Shown here: positions 18,541 through 26,839 of the stretch, in pieces
Layout: each line of letters opens with the position of its first letter
How positions within the stretch are numbered: the first letter of the stretch is position 1
Origin: Methanocella arvoryzae MRE50
GTDB lineage: Archaea; Halobacteriota; Methanocellia; Methanocellales; Methanocellaceae
Assembly (NCBI RefSeq): GCF_000063445.1
Contig: NC_009464.1
Span: 1,302,001 to 1,366,000 of the forward strand
Direction of reading: 5' to 3'
DNA: 64,000 nt
Made by a program: the position numbers and the translations under genes
Notes under the pieces: generated by a model
What the model was told of the DNA's origin: nothing
Database searches by the model: none
Seen by the model: the letters and a program-made list of their open reading frames with translations, nothing else

Positions 18541-18692
18541 GGGGCAGGACTGAATGACTTCTTCCAGGTCGACCAAGTGAACACTGTCAGGGGCCTGATG
18601 GGCGGGTACAGCATAATGTACCCCCATCAGCAGGAGATCGCCCTGAGGAGGGACGCCGGGCGGGTAGAGGGGATAACGCCAGTCGGCGACCG
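18541..18692 (+). pseudogene. Fragment of a paralogous alpha/beta hydrolase gene
   Basis: Just after the intact hydrolase gene, the frame encodes VNTVRGLMGGYSIMYPHQQE. This parallels VNVVRGLFDVFSIMYPQLQE of the intact protein; the next residues (IALRRDAGRVEGITPV) parallel IDYRQDTTKLDVPVYI. There is no start region or catalytic core, so this is the remnant of a tandem duplication. It abuts the end of the flavodoxin gene on the other strand. Confidence 0.75.
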
Positions 18693-19211
18693 TCATCTGC
18701 CGGTTAGTCCCGCTTTCTGCCTCAGGTTCAGGGCGAACTCTTCCGCCCGCCTGAGGTCTTCCGCGTTGGGCCGCCCCCGGTTCATACCCCCTATGTACTT
18801 GAGGAAGCTGTTCGTGTTGAATCCTTTGCAGGCAAACTCGTCGACGATCACGTATCCCTTCGCCTGCAATTTTTCCCTGAGCGCCGCGTGGTCTTTGGAC
18901 ACCTTGTCTGCGCCCATGATGGCGCTCGTGGAAAAGATGAAAGCCTTCTTGCCGGCGACCGGTGACAGCTTATCAGCGAAGTCGAGCAGTTCCGAGTAGT
19001 GCCTCCCGCTGTCTATTCCCGAGCCGAAGCCGATGAAGTCATAGTTCGCGAGCTCTCCCGGGTCCGTCTGCCCGGGCATTTTTACCTGCGCGTCGAGCAC
19101 TCTGGCTAATACGGTGGCGACTTTCGCGGTGTTCATGTGGTGGTACGAGTATACGACCAGCAGAGTTTTTACCGGTGCGTGTTCCTGGAGATTGTTTCCT
19201 GTCTGCTTCAT
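18693..19211 (-). CDS. Flavodoxin family protein
   Basis: Using the ATG at 19211 gives 172 residues that begin shortly before the phosphate-binding loop (KTLLVVYSYHHMNTAKVATVLARVL). They continue with YDFIGFGSGIDSGRHYSELLDFADKL and KKAFIFSTSAIMG. This is the pattern of FMN-binding flavodoxin-like proteins, possibly of the protoporphyrinogen-oxidase-like (HemG-like) subgroup. A longer frame to 19343 would add an implausible Cys/Arg-rich leader. It may serve electron transfer with the nearby hybrid cluster protein, though the genes are separated by a terminator-like region. Confidence 0.8.
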   Translation of the reverse strand: MKQTGNNLQEHAPVKTLLVVYSYHHMNTAKVATVLARVLDAQVKMPGQTDPGELANYDFIGFGSGIDSGRHYSELLDFADKLSPVAGKKAFIFSTSAIMGADKVSKDHAALREKLQAKGYVIVDEFACKGFNTNSFLKYIGGMNRGRPNAEDLRRAEEFALNLRQKAGLTGR

Positions 19212-19430
19212 TCTATCACATGCCATCTGATGGGCCGCTCCACGTATCATCGTGCCAGACGGAGACGACAACATTCCCCTTCTTGTGCCCTCTTTCGACG
19301 TACCGGCGGGAGTACAGCGTACCGATGATTGATAGATACACATTGCTAGGATATAAGTTGTTACACAAACAGTCGGGGGCTATAAAAATCGCCTGGCCAG
19401 CAGATGGTGGCCAATGGCTATAAAAGTTTT

Positions 19431-19473
19431 GAGAAAAAAAGAGCCGGGAGGTAGGGGCCCTCCTGATGGCGGG
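19431..19473 (-). terminator. Terminator of the hybrid cluster protein gene
   Basis: Read on the minus strand, GGAGG...CCTCC pairs around 19448-19465. A run of seven T follows a few bases later (plus-strand A run at 19434-19440). It lies about 20 bases after the hcp stop codon. Confidence 0.5.
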
Positions 19474-19492
19474 GATCCCGGCGTTATAATTT

Positions 19493-21139
19493 TTAGCCCA
19501 GGATCGCCTTGAGGTCCTGTTCCGGCGTGGTGATCGGCATGATGTTGAAGTTCTTCACTAAAACATCGAGCACCGCCGGGGTGATGAACGCCGGCAAACT
19601 CGGTCCCAGCCGGATGTCCTTTATGCCCAGGTACAGCAGCGAGAGCAGGATGGCTGCAGCCTTCTGCTCGTACCACGACAGGATCATGGACAGCGGCAGG
19701 TCGTTGACTCCGACCTTGAAAGCGTCGGCGAGCGCCATGGCGATCTTGACTGCGGAGTAGGCGTCGTTGCACTGGCCTACGTCGAGCAGCCTCGGGATGC
19801 CGCCGATCGCGCCCATGTCCTTGTCGAAGAACCTGAACTTGCCGCAGGCCAGCGTCAGGACGACGCAGTCCTGGGGGACCTTCTCCACGAACTCGGTGTA
19901 GTAGCTCCTGCCGGGCTTGGCACCGTCGCAGCCTGCCACCAGGAAGAAGTGCCTGAGCTGTTTGTTCTTAACGGCGTCGATGACCGCCGGGGCCACGCTG
20001 AGCACCGTGTTTCTGCCGAAGCCTACGAGGATTTCCTTGCCGGGCTTATCCTCGGTGAAGCCTGGCATCTCCAGCGCCTTCTTGATGACCTGGTCGTAGT
20101 TGTCGTTCTTGATGTGAACGGCTCCGGGCCAGGATACCGAGCCCATCGTGTAGATGCTGCCAAGGTAGGAGTCTCTCGGCTTCTGGATGCAGTTCGTGGT
20201 CATGACGATCGGGCCGGGGAAGGCGGCGAACTCGTTGATCTGGTTCTGCCAGGCCGTACCGTAGTGGCCGTAGAAGTGCGGGTACTTCTTCAGCTCAGGG
20301 TAAGCGTGGGCCGGCAACATCTCGCCGTGCGTGTAGATGTTGATGCCCTTGCCTTCGGTCTGCTTCAGGAGCATCTCTAAATCCTTTAAGTCGTGGCCGG
20401 AGATGAGGATTGCCTTGCCCTTCTTTGCGCCGAGCGGGACCCTGGTGATGGTCGGGTGGCCGTAGGTGCCGGTGTTGCCGGCGTCCAGCAGCTCCATCGC
20501 CCGGATGTTGATCTCGCCGCACTTCAGCGCGAGGCCCACCCAGTCGTTGAGGCCGAGCTTGCTGTTCCGCATGGCAGCGAGGCCGTCGTAGATGAACTCG
20601 AAGACCTTCTTGTCTTCCTGGCCCAGGATCATTGCGTGGTCTGCGTAGGCTGCGACACCCTTGATGCCGAACAGGGTGATGTGCTGCAGTGACCGGATGT
20701 TCTCGTCTGCGGCGAATACGTCAGACTTCAGCCCGACATTCCTGCCCTGCTCGATCATGCCGTTCAGGTCTGCTGCCGGCTTGAAGGTCGCCGGTGCGTC
20801 GGTAAACTCCGCCCTGCCGCCCGCTGCCTTGAGCCGGTACTTCAGCTGTTCCCGGAGCACTACTGCCCGGTTGATGTACTCTGCCAGGCTCGCGTCGTCG
20901 AAGTTGACGTTGGTCAGCGTGGTGAAGAGCGCCTTCACGGTGAACTCGTCGTACTCGTGGCCCACTACACCATACAATCGGGCTTCGACCGCTACTTCGG
21001 ACAGCCCGATAAGAGAGTAGACCAGCAGGTCCTGAAGTGCCGCAGTTTCCGGCTTCTTACCGCACACGCCGGAGATGGTACAGCCTTCGCCCTTTGCCGT
21101 CTGTTCGCACTGATAGCAAAACATGTTAGTTGCCGCCAT
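19493..21139 (-). CDS. hcp: Hybrid cluster protein (hydroxylamine reductase), class I
   Basis: GGAGG lies eight bases upstream of the ATG at 21139, so this start is preferred over the in-frame ATG at 21163 (548 residues). The N-terminal motif CYQCEQTAKGEGCTISGVC (C-x2-C-x8-C-x5-C) binds the [4Fe-4S] cluster, and the full length fits class I. Hybrid-cluster ligands are expected in CGEIN, CNDAY and similar downstream motifs, for example GLALKCGEIN and LDVGQCNDAYSA. Hcp proteins reduce hydroxylamine in vitro and act in nitric-oxide and nitrosative stress defence in vivo. The divergent V4R regulator and paired operators suggest redox control. Confidence 0.95.
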   Translation of the reverse strand: MAATNMFCYQCEQTAKGEGCTISGVCGKKPETAALQDLLVYSLIGLSEVAVEARLYGVVGHEYDEFTVKALFTTLTNVNFDDASLAEYINRAVVLREQLKYRLKAAGGRAEFTDAPATFKPAADLNGMIEQGRNVGLKSDVFAADENIRSLQHITLFGIKGVAAYADHAMILGQEDKKVFEFIYDGLAAMRNSKLGLNDWVGLALKCGEINIRAMELLDAGNTGTYGHPTITRVPLGAKKGKAILISGHDLKDLEMLLKQTEGKGINIYTHGEMLPAHAYPELKKYPHFYGHYGTAWQNQINEFAAFPGPIVMTTNCIQKPRDSYLGSIYTMGSVSWPGAVHIKNDNYDQVIKKALEMPGFTEDKPGKEILVGFGRNTVLSVAPAVIDAVKNKQLRHFFLVAGCDGAKPGRSYYTEFVEKVPQDCVVLTLACGKFRFFDKDMGAIGGIPRLLDVGQCNDAYSAVKIAMALADAFKVGVNDLPLSMILSWYEQKAAAILLSLLYLGIKDIRLGPSLPAFITPAVLDVLVKNFNIMPITTPEQDLKAILG

Positions 21140-21168
21140 TCTTTCAGTTCCTCCATTTACCATTTGAG

Positions 21169-21212
21169 TTCGTAATGATACGAATACACTTATTAGTTCG
21201 TATGTATACGTA
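21169..21212. promoter_or_regulatory. Two tandem operator palindromes in the hcp promoter
   Basis: TTCGTAATGATACGAA (21169-21184) is a perfect TTCGTA-N4-TACGAA inverted repeat. TTCGTATGTATACGTA (21197-21212) is a near copy. They lie 30-73 bases upstream of the hcp start codon. The centre-to-centre distance is 28 bases. The same core appears upstream of the histidine kinase gene at 35552-35567. Confidence 0.7.
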
Positions 21213-21260
21213 CCAAATATAAATACCTACTGGTGTGCCAGTGATAGTCAGACAATACCG

Positions 21261-21295
21261 GTTCGTTTTCGACGAACAGTTCGATATGAGCGAAC
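21261..21295. promoter_or_regulatory. Two tandem GTTCG-N7-CGAAC palindromes at the regulator promoter
   Basis: GTTCGTTTTCGACGAAC (21261-21277) and GTTCGATATGAGCGAAC (21279-21295) are two 17-bp inverted repeats, offset by 18 bases. They end immediately before the box A-like ATTTATAT (21298-21305). A repressor bound here would block TFB/TBP access, which suggests autoregulation by the adjacent V4R protein. Confidence 0.7.
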
Positions 21296-21327
21296 CTATT
21301 TATATCAGGAAGCATTGAGTATCTAAC

Positions 21328-22065
21328 GTGCAACGGGAAAGTGTTGAGATCTACTCTACTAAGAAGGGCATGATCGCCATAGAGAGCCCTATTAAGAATA
21401 AAATCCTCAAGCAGCTCCACGACAGGGAACTGACGTTCGAACAGCTGATCGATGTCTGCGGCAAGGCAAAATCCACCATGTCAGTCCACCTGAACGACTT
21501 GCTCGACATGGGAATGATCTACAAGAGAGTGGACCCGAACGACAGGCGGAAGAAGTACTTCGGCATCAACACCGACCTGCTTGCCAGTTCCCGCACCCCG
21601 GTCAGCGTGCACTACAACGCGATCCTGCATACAGTACCGGCTGCCGTAGGCGATCAGTACGCGTTCCTCAAGGCGCTGTTCCACCTGGTGCGCAGCGGCA
21701 TGGAGTCTTATGGCGTGGACACCAGCCCTGTGATGAAGAAGATCGGCAGGGACGTGGGCAGGATGCTCGCCCCCCGCTTCAAGTCTAAGACGGCGCCTGA
21801 GCTACTGGCTGAGGTGTCGAAGTTCTGGGAAGATCAGGGGCTGGGCAAAGTGAGCATCGTGGCAGGCGACGTGCCGACTATTGTTGTGGACGACTGCTTC
21901 GACTGCAGTTCCATCCCGAACATCGGCATGACCCAGTGCTCCATGGATGAGGGCATCCTCGAGGCCATCATCGAAGAAAAGCTAAAGGTGCAGTGCTCGA
22001 TCGAGGAGATCGAGTGCTATGGTACCGGGCACCATCACTGCAAGTTCATCATTAAGATTTTTTAA
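21328..22065 (+). CDS. MsvR-like redox regulator: ArsR-type HTH plus V4R domain
   Basis: The 245-residue protein has a winged-helix domain (residues 15-85: KNKILKQLHDRELTFEQLIDVCGKAKSTMSVHLNDLLDMGMIYKR). A C-terminal V4R (4-vinyl-reductase-type) domain of about residues 95-245 contains Cys190, Cys193, Cys204, Cys223, Cys230 and Cys238, ending CYGTGHHHCKFII. HTH-V4R proteins in methanogens include MsvR, a thiol-based redox regulator. The GTG start at 21328 lies about 25 bases after a TATA box, so the message is probably leaderless. It is divergent from hcp, with two operator pairs in the shared 188-bp region. Confidence 0.85.
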   Translation: MQRESVEIYSTKKGMIAIESPIKNKILKQLHDRELTFEQLIDVCGKAKSTMSVHLNDLLDMGMIYKRVDPNDRRKKYFGINTDLLASSRTPVSVHYNAILHTVPAAVGDQYAFLKALFHLVRSGMESYGVDTSPVMKKIGRDVGRMLAPRFKSKTAPELLAEVSKFWEDQGLGKVSIVAGDVPTIVVDDCFDCSSIPNIGMTQCSMDEGILEAIIEEKLKVQCSIEEIECYGTGHHHCKFIIKIF

Positions 22066-22098
22066 TGCCTGCCAGGCGCCATCAGATGAAAGTAAAGA

Positions 22099-22119
22099 GA
22101 TGGAGCGTTAAGCTCCATC
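22099..22119. terminator. Bidirectional hairpin between convergent genes
   Basis: GATGGAGC-GTTAA-GCTCCATC is a perfect 8-bp stem. It lies in the 60-base gap between the convergent regulator and surface-protein genes. It could end transcription from both sides, though no long T-run follows. Confidence 0.5.
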
Positions 22120-22125
22120 CATGTC

Positions 22126-25059
22126 TCATTTCCTCAGGAACAGGAAGTACGCTCCTGCCCCGGCCAGGCCGACTACCAGCAGGCCTGACAAGTACAGCCA
22201 CCAGTTGTTCCCCGGCGAGGTCTGCACAGTGGTCGTCGGCATGGGTGTCGGCGTAACCTCAGGAGTCGGCGCCACTGCCGGAGACGGAGTCACTTCTGCT
22301 CCGGGCGTCGGCGTCACAGCCGGCGTCGGAGTCGGAGTCGCCGTGGGCGAGATCAGGCTCCATAAGTACTGGACGCTCGCCGGCGGGAAGTACACGTGGC
22401 TCGTGCCGTTCTTCCGGTTACCCGCATTATCGATGACACCGTAGTACACGTAGTGAGAACCGGCTTTCGGGATCTTCACCGTACCGGTGTACGTGTGCCA
22501 GGAAGAGCCATCCAGGCTGTACATCACGCTGCGGACACCAGACAGGTCATCGCCGTAGCTCAAAGAAAGAGAAGCATCTCCTTCGAACCAGCCCAGGCTG
22601 CTCCGCTCACCGCTCAAGGTACCGGTTATCGCGGGCAGAGTTTTATCGATCTTGAAGCTCACCTGCTTATCCGCTTCGAGGTTGCCGGCATTATCCACAG
22701 ACCGGTAATACACAGTGGTAGTGCCGTCTGCCGGGAAAGTCACCGGCGCCGTGTAAGGCTGCCAGGTCGAGCCATCCAGACTATACTCAGTCGCCCTGAC
22801 GCCCGACGGGCCTTTGTCGACTGCGGTGATCGTCACGACTACGTCCGAGACGTACCAGTCATTGTCGCCCATCGTACCCGAGAGGGCTGCGCTAGAGACA
22901 GGCGCAGTCCTGTCCAGGATGAAGGTCACCGATTTCATGTCCTCGACATTGTCCGCATTGTCCACAGAGCGGTAATATACAGTGATGGTGCCCTCGTTCG
23001 AGAACGTAACAGGGCCGCTGTAAGTGGTCCATGTCGAGCCGTCAGTGCTGTACTCAGTGGTCTTGACGCCGGAGAGGCTGTCATTGCAGGACAGGGTCAA
23101 CGTAACATCGCCAACATAGCAGCCGGAGCTACCTGTGGTGCCCGAAAGGCTCACCTTCGTCTGCGGGGCCGTCAGGTCGATGTTGATGCCAGTGATTTCT
23201 TTCGTGGCCGTGTTGCATGCCTTATCCACGGCCGTACAGGTCGCAGACTGGCCGGAGCCCTCTCCTGCCAGCGTCACGTTGGGCGAGATATGCTCCACTC
23301 CAGACCTGGCGTCCGTGGCGGTGAAATTCACCTGCACGGAGCGGTTATACCAGCCATTCGAGTTTGGCACAGACGTCGGGCCGCCGGTGATCACCGGAGG
23401 AGTCCTGTCGATGCTGACGAGGACCGAAGTGGTATTCCGGTTACCCGCGCAGTCCTCGGCGGATCCCACCACGGACCAGTTCGTACACTCGCCCGTCACA
23501 GTCACATCGGACGAGGTGAACGCCACACCCGAACGTGCATCAGAAGCGGTAAAGCGGACCACGACGTCGCCTTTATGCCACCCGTAAGCGTTCGCTAACG
23601 GATCAGGTGCGCCGTAGATCTCCGGCTTTGTCTTGTCTATACTGATCGTGATGTTGCCGTAGACTACGTTGTTCGCATTGTCTTCGCACATCCAGTACAG
23701 AGTCGTGTTCCCTTCATCATCAAAATAAAATTTCGGTATGTCTTGCAGGTTCACTGGAACTAAGGAAATGCTATCATTATTCCAGCCCATTTTAAGCGAC
23801 TTTACCCCGGCGTAGTCGTCAGTCACCGACACCGTCACTTCCACATCACTGTTATACCAGCCGTTGCGAGGGGTCACGTTCGTCTTGCAGGTCACCGTGG
23901 GAGGAAAGATATCAACAGTAGTGAAAGACCTCGAAGACGGGGCGTAGATAGCATTCAGGCTATGGCCAGTGCTCATATACAGGTTGCCGTTACTGTCGAA
24001 GTGCAGGTATTCAGGGTAGACACCCTCGCCAGCTGTGTTTATCATCAGGTACGTCTGAATATAGTTGCCATTGCTATCAAAGATCTGAATCCTCTTATTC
24101 ATATTATCCGCAACATAAATCCGCCCATTGTAGACAGCTACTCCCGTCGGTTGATTGAATTGATTGTTGCCTGTACCTTTTCCCACGCCGATCACTTTAA
24201 ACGGGGTCCCGGTGAGAGAGCCGGCAGGAGTATAGATGGACAATCTGTCATTGCCAGTAACGTAGATGTTATCTGAACTGTCGATGTATAGACCCGTAGG
24301 ATATGCTACAGAAAAACTGTAAGCAAGTTTACCGGATGAGTCTAACACGTACACGCGACCCTCACCTGCTGAGGAGAGAATGAATAGATATCCCGTACTG
24401 TTAAAGGCGGCACACTTAGGTTCGAAGCTAAGACCTTTGGTTGACTGTTTACCCTCCTTGATGGTGCTCAGAGTTTCTCCATAATAATCGGTCACGTATA
24501 AAGTGCCGCCTTGATAATAGGGACCGCTGTCAAACTTTTTTGCTATGCCCCAGGGAACTTCCAGGTCAGAACCTATTGAACCCCAATACGAAGCTGTGCT
24601 GTTATACACAAGTATACTGCCCGTAGAAGAACCGAAGGCAGCAGTGACAAAGATCATCCCATCGCTGTCTATGTAAAAGTCGTGCAGCACCTCGGTAGAC
24701 CCTCCAATTATCTTACCGGTAGCCGCGAGCTTGACAGTGTAAGTGCCTGTCGGAACTCTTTTACCAGAGGAATCCTTGCAGTCCCAGACAATATTGTGGC
24801 TGCCCGGGAGTTTACCGCTCTCGGAAAGAGTCCTGACGACACTGCCCTTCGAATCGGTGATCTCGAACTGGACCAAAGACGGCGCCGTATTGGACAGAGC
24901 GTAATAGATCGTCACGCGATCGGCATTCACTACAACGTCGGTGATAGTAGTGCTCGCAGAGGCTGCGTGGACCTCCGCTGTTGCGATCAACAACAGTACG
25001 TAAACAGCTATACAGGCTGCTGCAAAACGGATACTGACTTTAATAAGCCCTCCCCCCAC
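22126..25059 (-). CDS. Large surface protein: signal peptide, FlgD-like Ig, NHL repeats, Ig-like repeats, Thr-Pro linker, TM anchor
   Basis: In order, the 977 residues comprise a signal peptide (about 1-33) and a FlgD-type Ig-like domain (about 40-112, VPTGTYTVKLAATGK). An NHL beta-propeller follows at about 115-375 (NQFNQPTGVAVYNGRIYVADNMNKRIQIFDSNG). At least six Ig-like/OmpL47-type repeats then span about 385-890 (RSVDNADNVE, EYSLDGSTWQPYTAPVTF). A TPTPTPAVTPTP-type linker and a C-terminal membrane helix with an RK tail complete the protein. It is therefore displayed on the cell surface and probably binds or scaffolds other components. A hairpin and TATA-like sequence precede the gene. Confidence 0.85.
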   Translation of the reverse strand: MGGGLIKVSIRFAAACIAVYVLLLIATAEVHAASASTTITDVVVNADRVTIYYALSNTAPSLVQFEITDSKGSVVRTLSESGKLPGSHNIVWDCKDSSGKRVPTGTYTVKLAATGKIIGGSTEVLHDFYIDSDGMIFVTAAFGSSTGSILVYNSTASYWGSIGSDLEVPWGIAKKFDSGPYYQGGTLYVTDYYGETLSTIKEGKQSTKGLSFEPKCAAFNSTGYLFILSSAGEGRVYVLDSSGKLAYSFSVAYPTGLYIDSSDNIYVTGNDRLSIYTPAGSLTGTPFKVIGVGKGTGNNQFNQPTGVAVYNGRIYVADNMNKRIQIFDSNGNYIQTYLMINTAGEGVYPEYLHFDSNGNLYMSTGHSLNAIYAPSSRSFTTVDIFPPTVTCKTNVTPRNGWYNSDVEVTVSVTDDYAGVKSLKMGWNNDSISLVPVNLQDIPKFYFDDEGNTTLYWMCEDNANNVVYGNITISIDKTKPEIYGAPDPLANAYGWHKGDVVVRFTASDARSGVAFTSSDVTVTGECTNWSVVGSAEDCAGNRNTTSVLVSIDRTPPVITGGPTSVPNSNGWYNRSVQVNFTATDARSGVEHISPNVTLAGEGSGQSATCTAVDKACNTATKEITGINIDLTAPQTKVSLSGTTGSSGCYVGDVTLTLSCNDSLSGVKTTEYSTDGSTWTTYSGPVTFSNEGTITVYYRSVDNADNVEDMKSVTFILDRTAPVSSAALSGTMGDNDWYVSDVVVTITAVDKGPSGVRATEYSLDGSTWQPYTAPVTFPADGTTTVYYRSVDNAGNLEADKQVSFKIDKTLPAITGTLSGERSSLGWFEGDASLSLSYGDDLSGVRSVMYSLDGSSWHTYTGTVKIPKAGSHYVYYGVIDNAGNRKNGTSHVYFPPASVQYLWSLISPTATPTPTPAVTPTPGAEVTPSPAVAPTPEVTPTPMPTTTVQTSPGNNWWLYLSGLLVVGLAGAGAYFLFLRK

Positions 25060-25078
25060 CTGGCCCGTCGCATGTAAA

Positions 25079-25194
25079 AAATTCTGGCAGAATTTAGATT
25101 GGTTGCGAGATTATCAGGCCGAAGCAATAAAACTAGCTTATATCAACCACTTATAAATAATTAACTTCTAGAGCTGTCGCCAGGTTTACTGGCG
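25079..25194 (-). promoter_or_regulatory. Flavodoxin terminator hairpin and promoter of the large surface protein
   Basis: CGCCAG-GTTTA-CTGGCG (25178-25194) is a perfect hairpin 30 bases after the flavodoxin stop codon. TTATTTATAAG read on the minus strand (about 25150-25160) is a box A candidate for the gene starting at 25059. AAATTCTG-G-CAGAATTT (25079-25095) is a perfect palindrome just upstream of that gene and could be an operator. Confidence 0.45.
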
Positions 25195-25224
25195 CTTCTG
25201 GCAAGGAATAAGAAAAAAGAAGCC

Positions 25225-25674
25225 TCAGAGGTCCTTTTTCAGCTTCAGCGCCTCTTCGCCGACGGTCTGTCCCAGAGCCCTGAGCTTCCGCGCCGTCTCG
25301 GCGTTCGGGGCGCGGAGAGAGTTCACGCCTGGAGCTACGAGCCTGATACCCTGGCTCTTCAACTCCGCCTCCAGACGGGACAGGTTACCGCCGCTCCACT
25401 TGTAGCTGCCGAACGCGGCGCCCGGCCTGCCCGAGAGACTGACGTTGCGCATGAGGCCTTCTACGAAATAGAGGATCCGGCCGGTAATACTGTCGTGAAG
25501 GCAAGGCGAGCCCAGGATGACCGCGAGGGCGGTTCTCAGATCAGCCTCTGTCACGTCCTCAACCTTCTTCGCCACCGCCGAAGCCCCGCTCTCCTTCACC
25601 CCTTCCAGTACCTCTGCTGCGGCCTTTTCGGTATTTCCGGTATTGCTGTCGTAGATGATGAGGACGTCTGTCAT
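25225..25674 (-). CDS. Flavodoxin (short-chain)
   Basis: The 149-residue protein has the FMN phosphate loop IIYDSNTGNTEKAA at the N-terminus, then AVILGSPCLHDSITGRILYFVEGL and GRPGAAFGSYKWSGGN, as in flavodoxins and the flavodoxin domain of FprA-type flavoproteins. It probably transfers electrons in the cytoplasm. It follows the flavin reductase gene with a 16-base gap and has a GGGGAA ribosome site, so the two are co-transcribed and may form one electron-transfer path. Confidence 0.88.
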   Translation of the reverse strand: MTDVLIIYDSNTGNTEKAAAEVLEGVKESGASAVAKKVEDVTEADLRTALAVILGSPCLHDSITGRILYFVEGLMRNVSLSGRPGAAFGSYKWSGGNLSRLEAELKSQGIRLVAPGVNSLRAPNAETARKLRALGQTVGEEALKLKKDL

Positions 25675-25690
25675 GGTTCCCCGCCTGCCC

Positions 25691-26257
25691 TCACTCTTTT
25701 TTATAGGACCGGCCTACCGAGAAGCCCTTGCCGATCTTTTCCCCGACCTTCCAGTAGCCCGAGTCCCCGAACGAGTAGATGATGGGGTCAACTTTAGAGA
25801 TGTCCGGGTGGCCGTCGGTCATGCAGTCCTGGCTGACGTGGACCTCCTCGATCTGGCCTATGACGAGGACATGGCTGCCGCAGTCCACCTTCTGGAACAC
25901 CTTGCACTCCACGTTGACCGGGCACTCCCTGGCCAGCGGCGCAGTCTTGAGCTTGCCGTAGAAGGTCTCGAACACCGCGGACTTATCCTCCCTTGCTCCG
26001 GAAACCATGCCGCAGTGGTCAGTTTCGACCACCTGGGAAGAGGAGGGGATGTTCACGCTGAAGGTGCCATTCTCTTCAATCCCCTTGTACGTGTGCCTCA
26101 CGTGGTTGATGGCCACGCACAGCATCGGCGGCGCCATGTTGGCCACCCCGGCCCACGCCACGGCCATGTAGTTTGCCTTACCGTTTACATTCGAGCCCAC
26201 GAGCACGGCGGGCATCGGGAACATCAAAGGCTGAGCGCCAATGGTTAGCTTATCCAT
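25691..26257 (-). CDS. Flavin reductase-like FMN-binding protein
   Basis: The 188 residues match the flavin-reductase-like (FMN-binding split barrel) family: PMPAVLVGSNVNGKANYMAVAWAGVANMAPPMLCVAINHVRHTYKGIEENGTFSVNIPSSSQV. Archaeal members bind FMN and act as reductases or electron carriers, often paired with flavodoxin or rubredoxin. GGAG precedes the start, and a box A-like AT-rich stretch lies at about 26280. It is the first gene of a two-gene operon with flavodoxin. Confidence 0.88.
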   Translation of the reverse strand: MDKLTIGAQPLMFPMPAVLVGSNVNGKANYMAVAWAGVANMAPPMLCVAINHVRHTYKGIEENGTFSVNIPSSSQVVETDHCGMVSGAREDKSAVFETFYGKLKTAPLARECPVNVECKVFQKVDCGSHVLVIGQIEEVHVSQDCMTDGHPDISKVDPIIYSFGDSGYWKVGEKIGKGFSVGRSYKKE

Positions 26258-26839
26258 ATCAAAAGCTCCTGCAACAATATTATGGGTAAATTACACCTGC
26301 GGTTAAATAAAGTATTCCCGCGAGCAGTGCGAAGGTAAACCATACAGAAGCAACCAGGTAACGCAATACCACAGCAGTGTAAAGTAGTGGCCATAGCGTG
26401 AACTTGATCTAATAGCAATTTGTCGCCGGGCGGCAGGGCCTCAATACCCACCACGGTGATGTGTCCCCTGCCGTTTTCGCGACTCAATATCTCAAAGAGG
26501 CCTACTGCTACACTTAGCCTTGAGGGTGATCGCCGGGCCGGTGCGTGCAGCGGCCGGCCCCGATCGATCTTTTCCATCCTTCCTCAAACCCACACATGTC
26601 ACTTGTTTGTTTGTATGCATGCCCTCGCTGTTCGGCATGTTCGGATAATCGTGACTGTTGTAGCGCCGTAATCGGGGTACGCCCCGATCGTTGGCGGCAC
26701 GGGAGGTCTGAATAGTAGATTGGACGCTTACATTTATAAATATTGCCAAATTTAATTAATGGTGACTCAGGCAAGCCGTATTTCAGCTTATATCGACTAA
26801 AAAAGCTTATGCAGAGGCGGATACCTCTGCATCGTCCGT
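26258..26839. other. Intergenic region, promoter and terminator elements only
   Basis: The left end holds the promoter of the flavin reductase gene. The right end holds the thrS terminator (26809-26832). Frames in between (for example 26420-26671) show no family features and composition shifts typical of chance frames. No gene is supported. Confidence 0.45.
26795..26832 (-). terminator. thrS terminator
   Basis: ATGCAGAGG-CGGATA-CCTCTGCAT (26809-26832) is a perfect 9-bp stem. On the minus strand it is followed directly by AAGCTTTTTT. It lies just past the thrS stop codon. Confidence 0.7.

Noticed and set aside
19493-21139. Type VI secretion Hcp tube protein, because of the name hcp
   Set aside because: The sequence is the iron-sulfur hybrid cluster protein and is unrelated to the secretion tube protein.
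22396-23598. 400-residue plus-strand frame within the large surface-protein gene
   Set aside because: It is antisense to repeated Ig-like domains. Its own sequence has no domain pattern and is His/Arg-rich as expected of a shadow.
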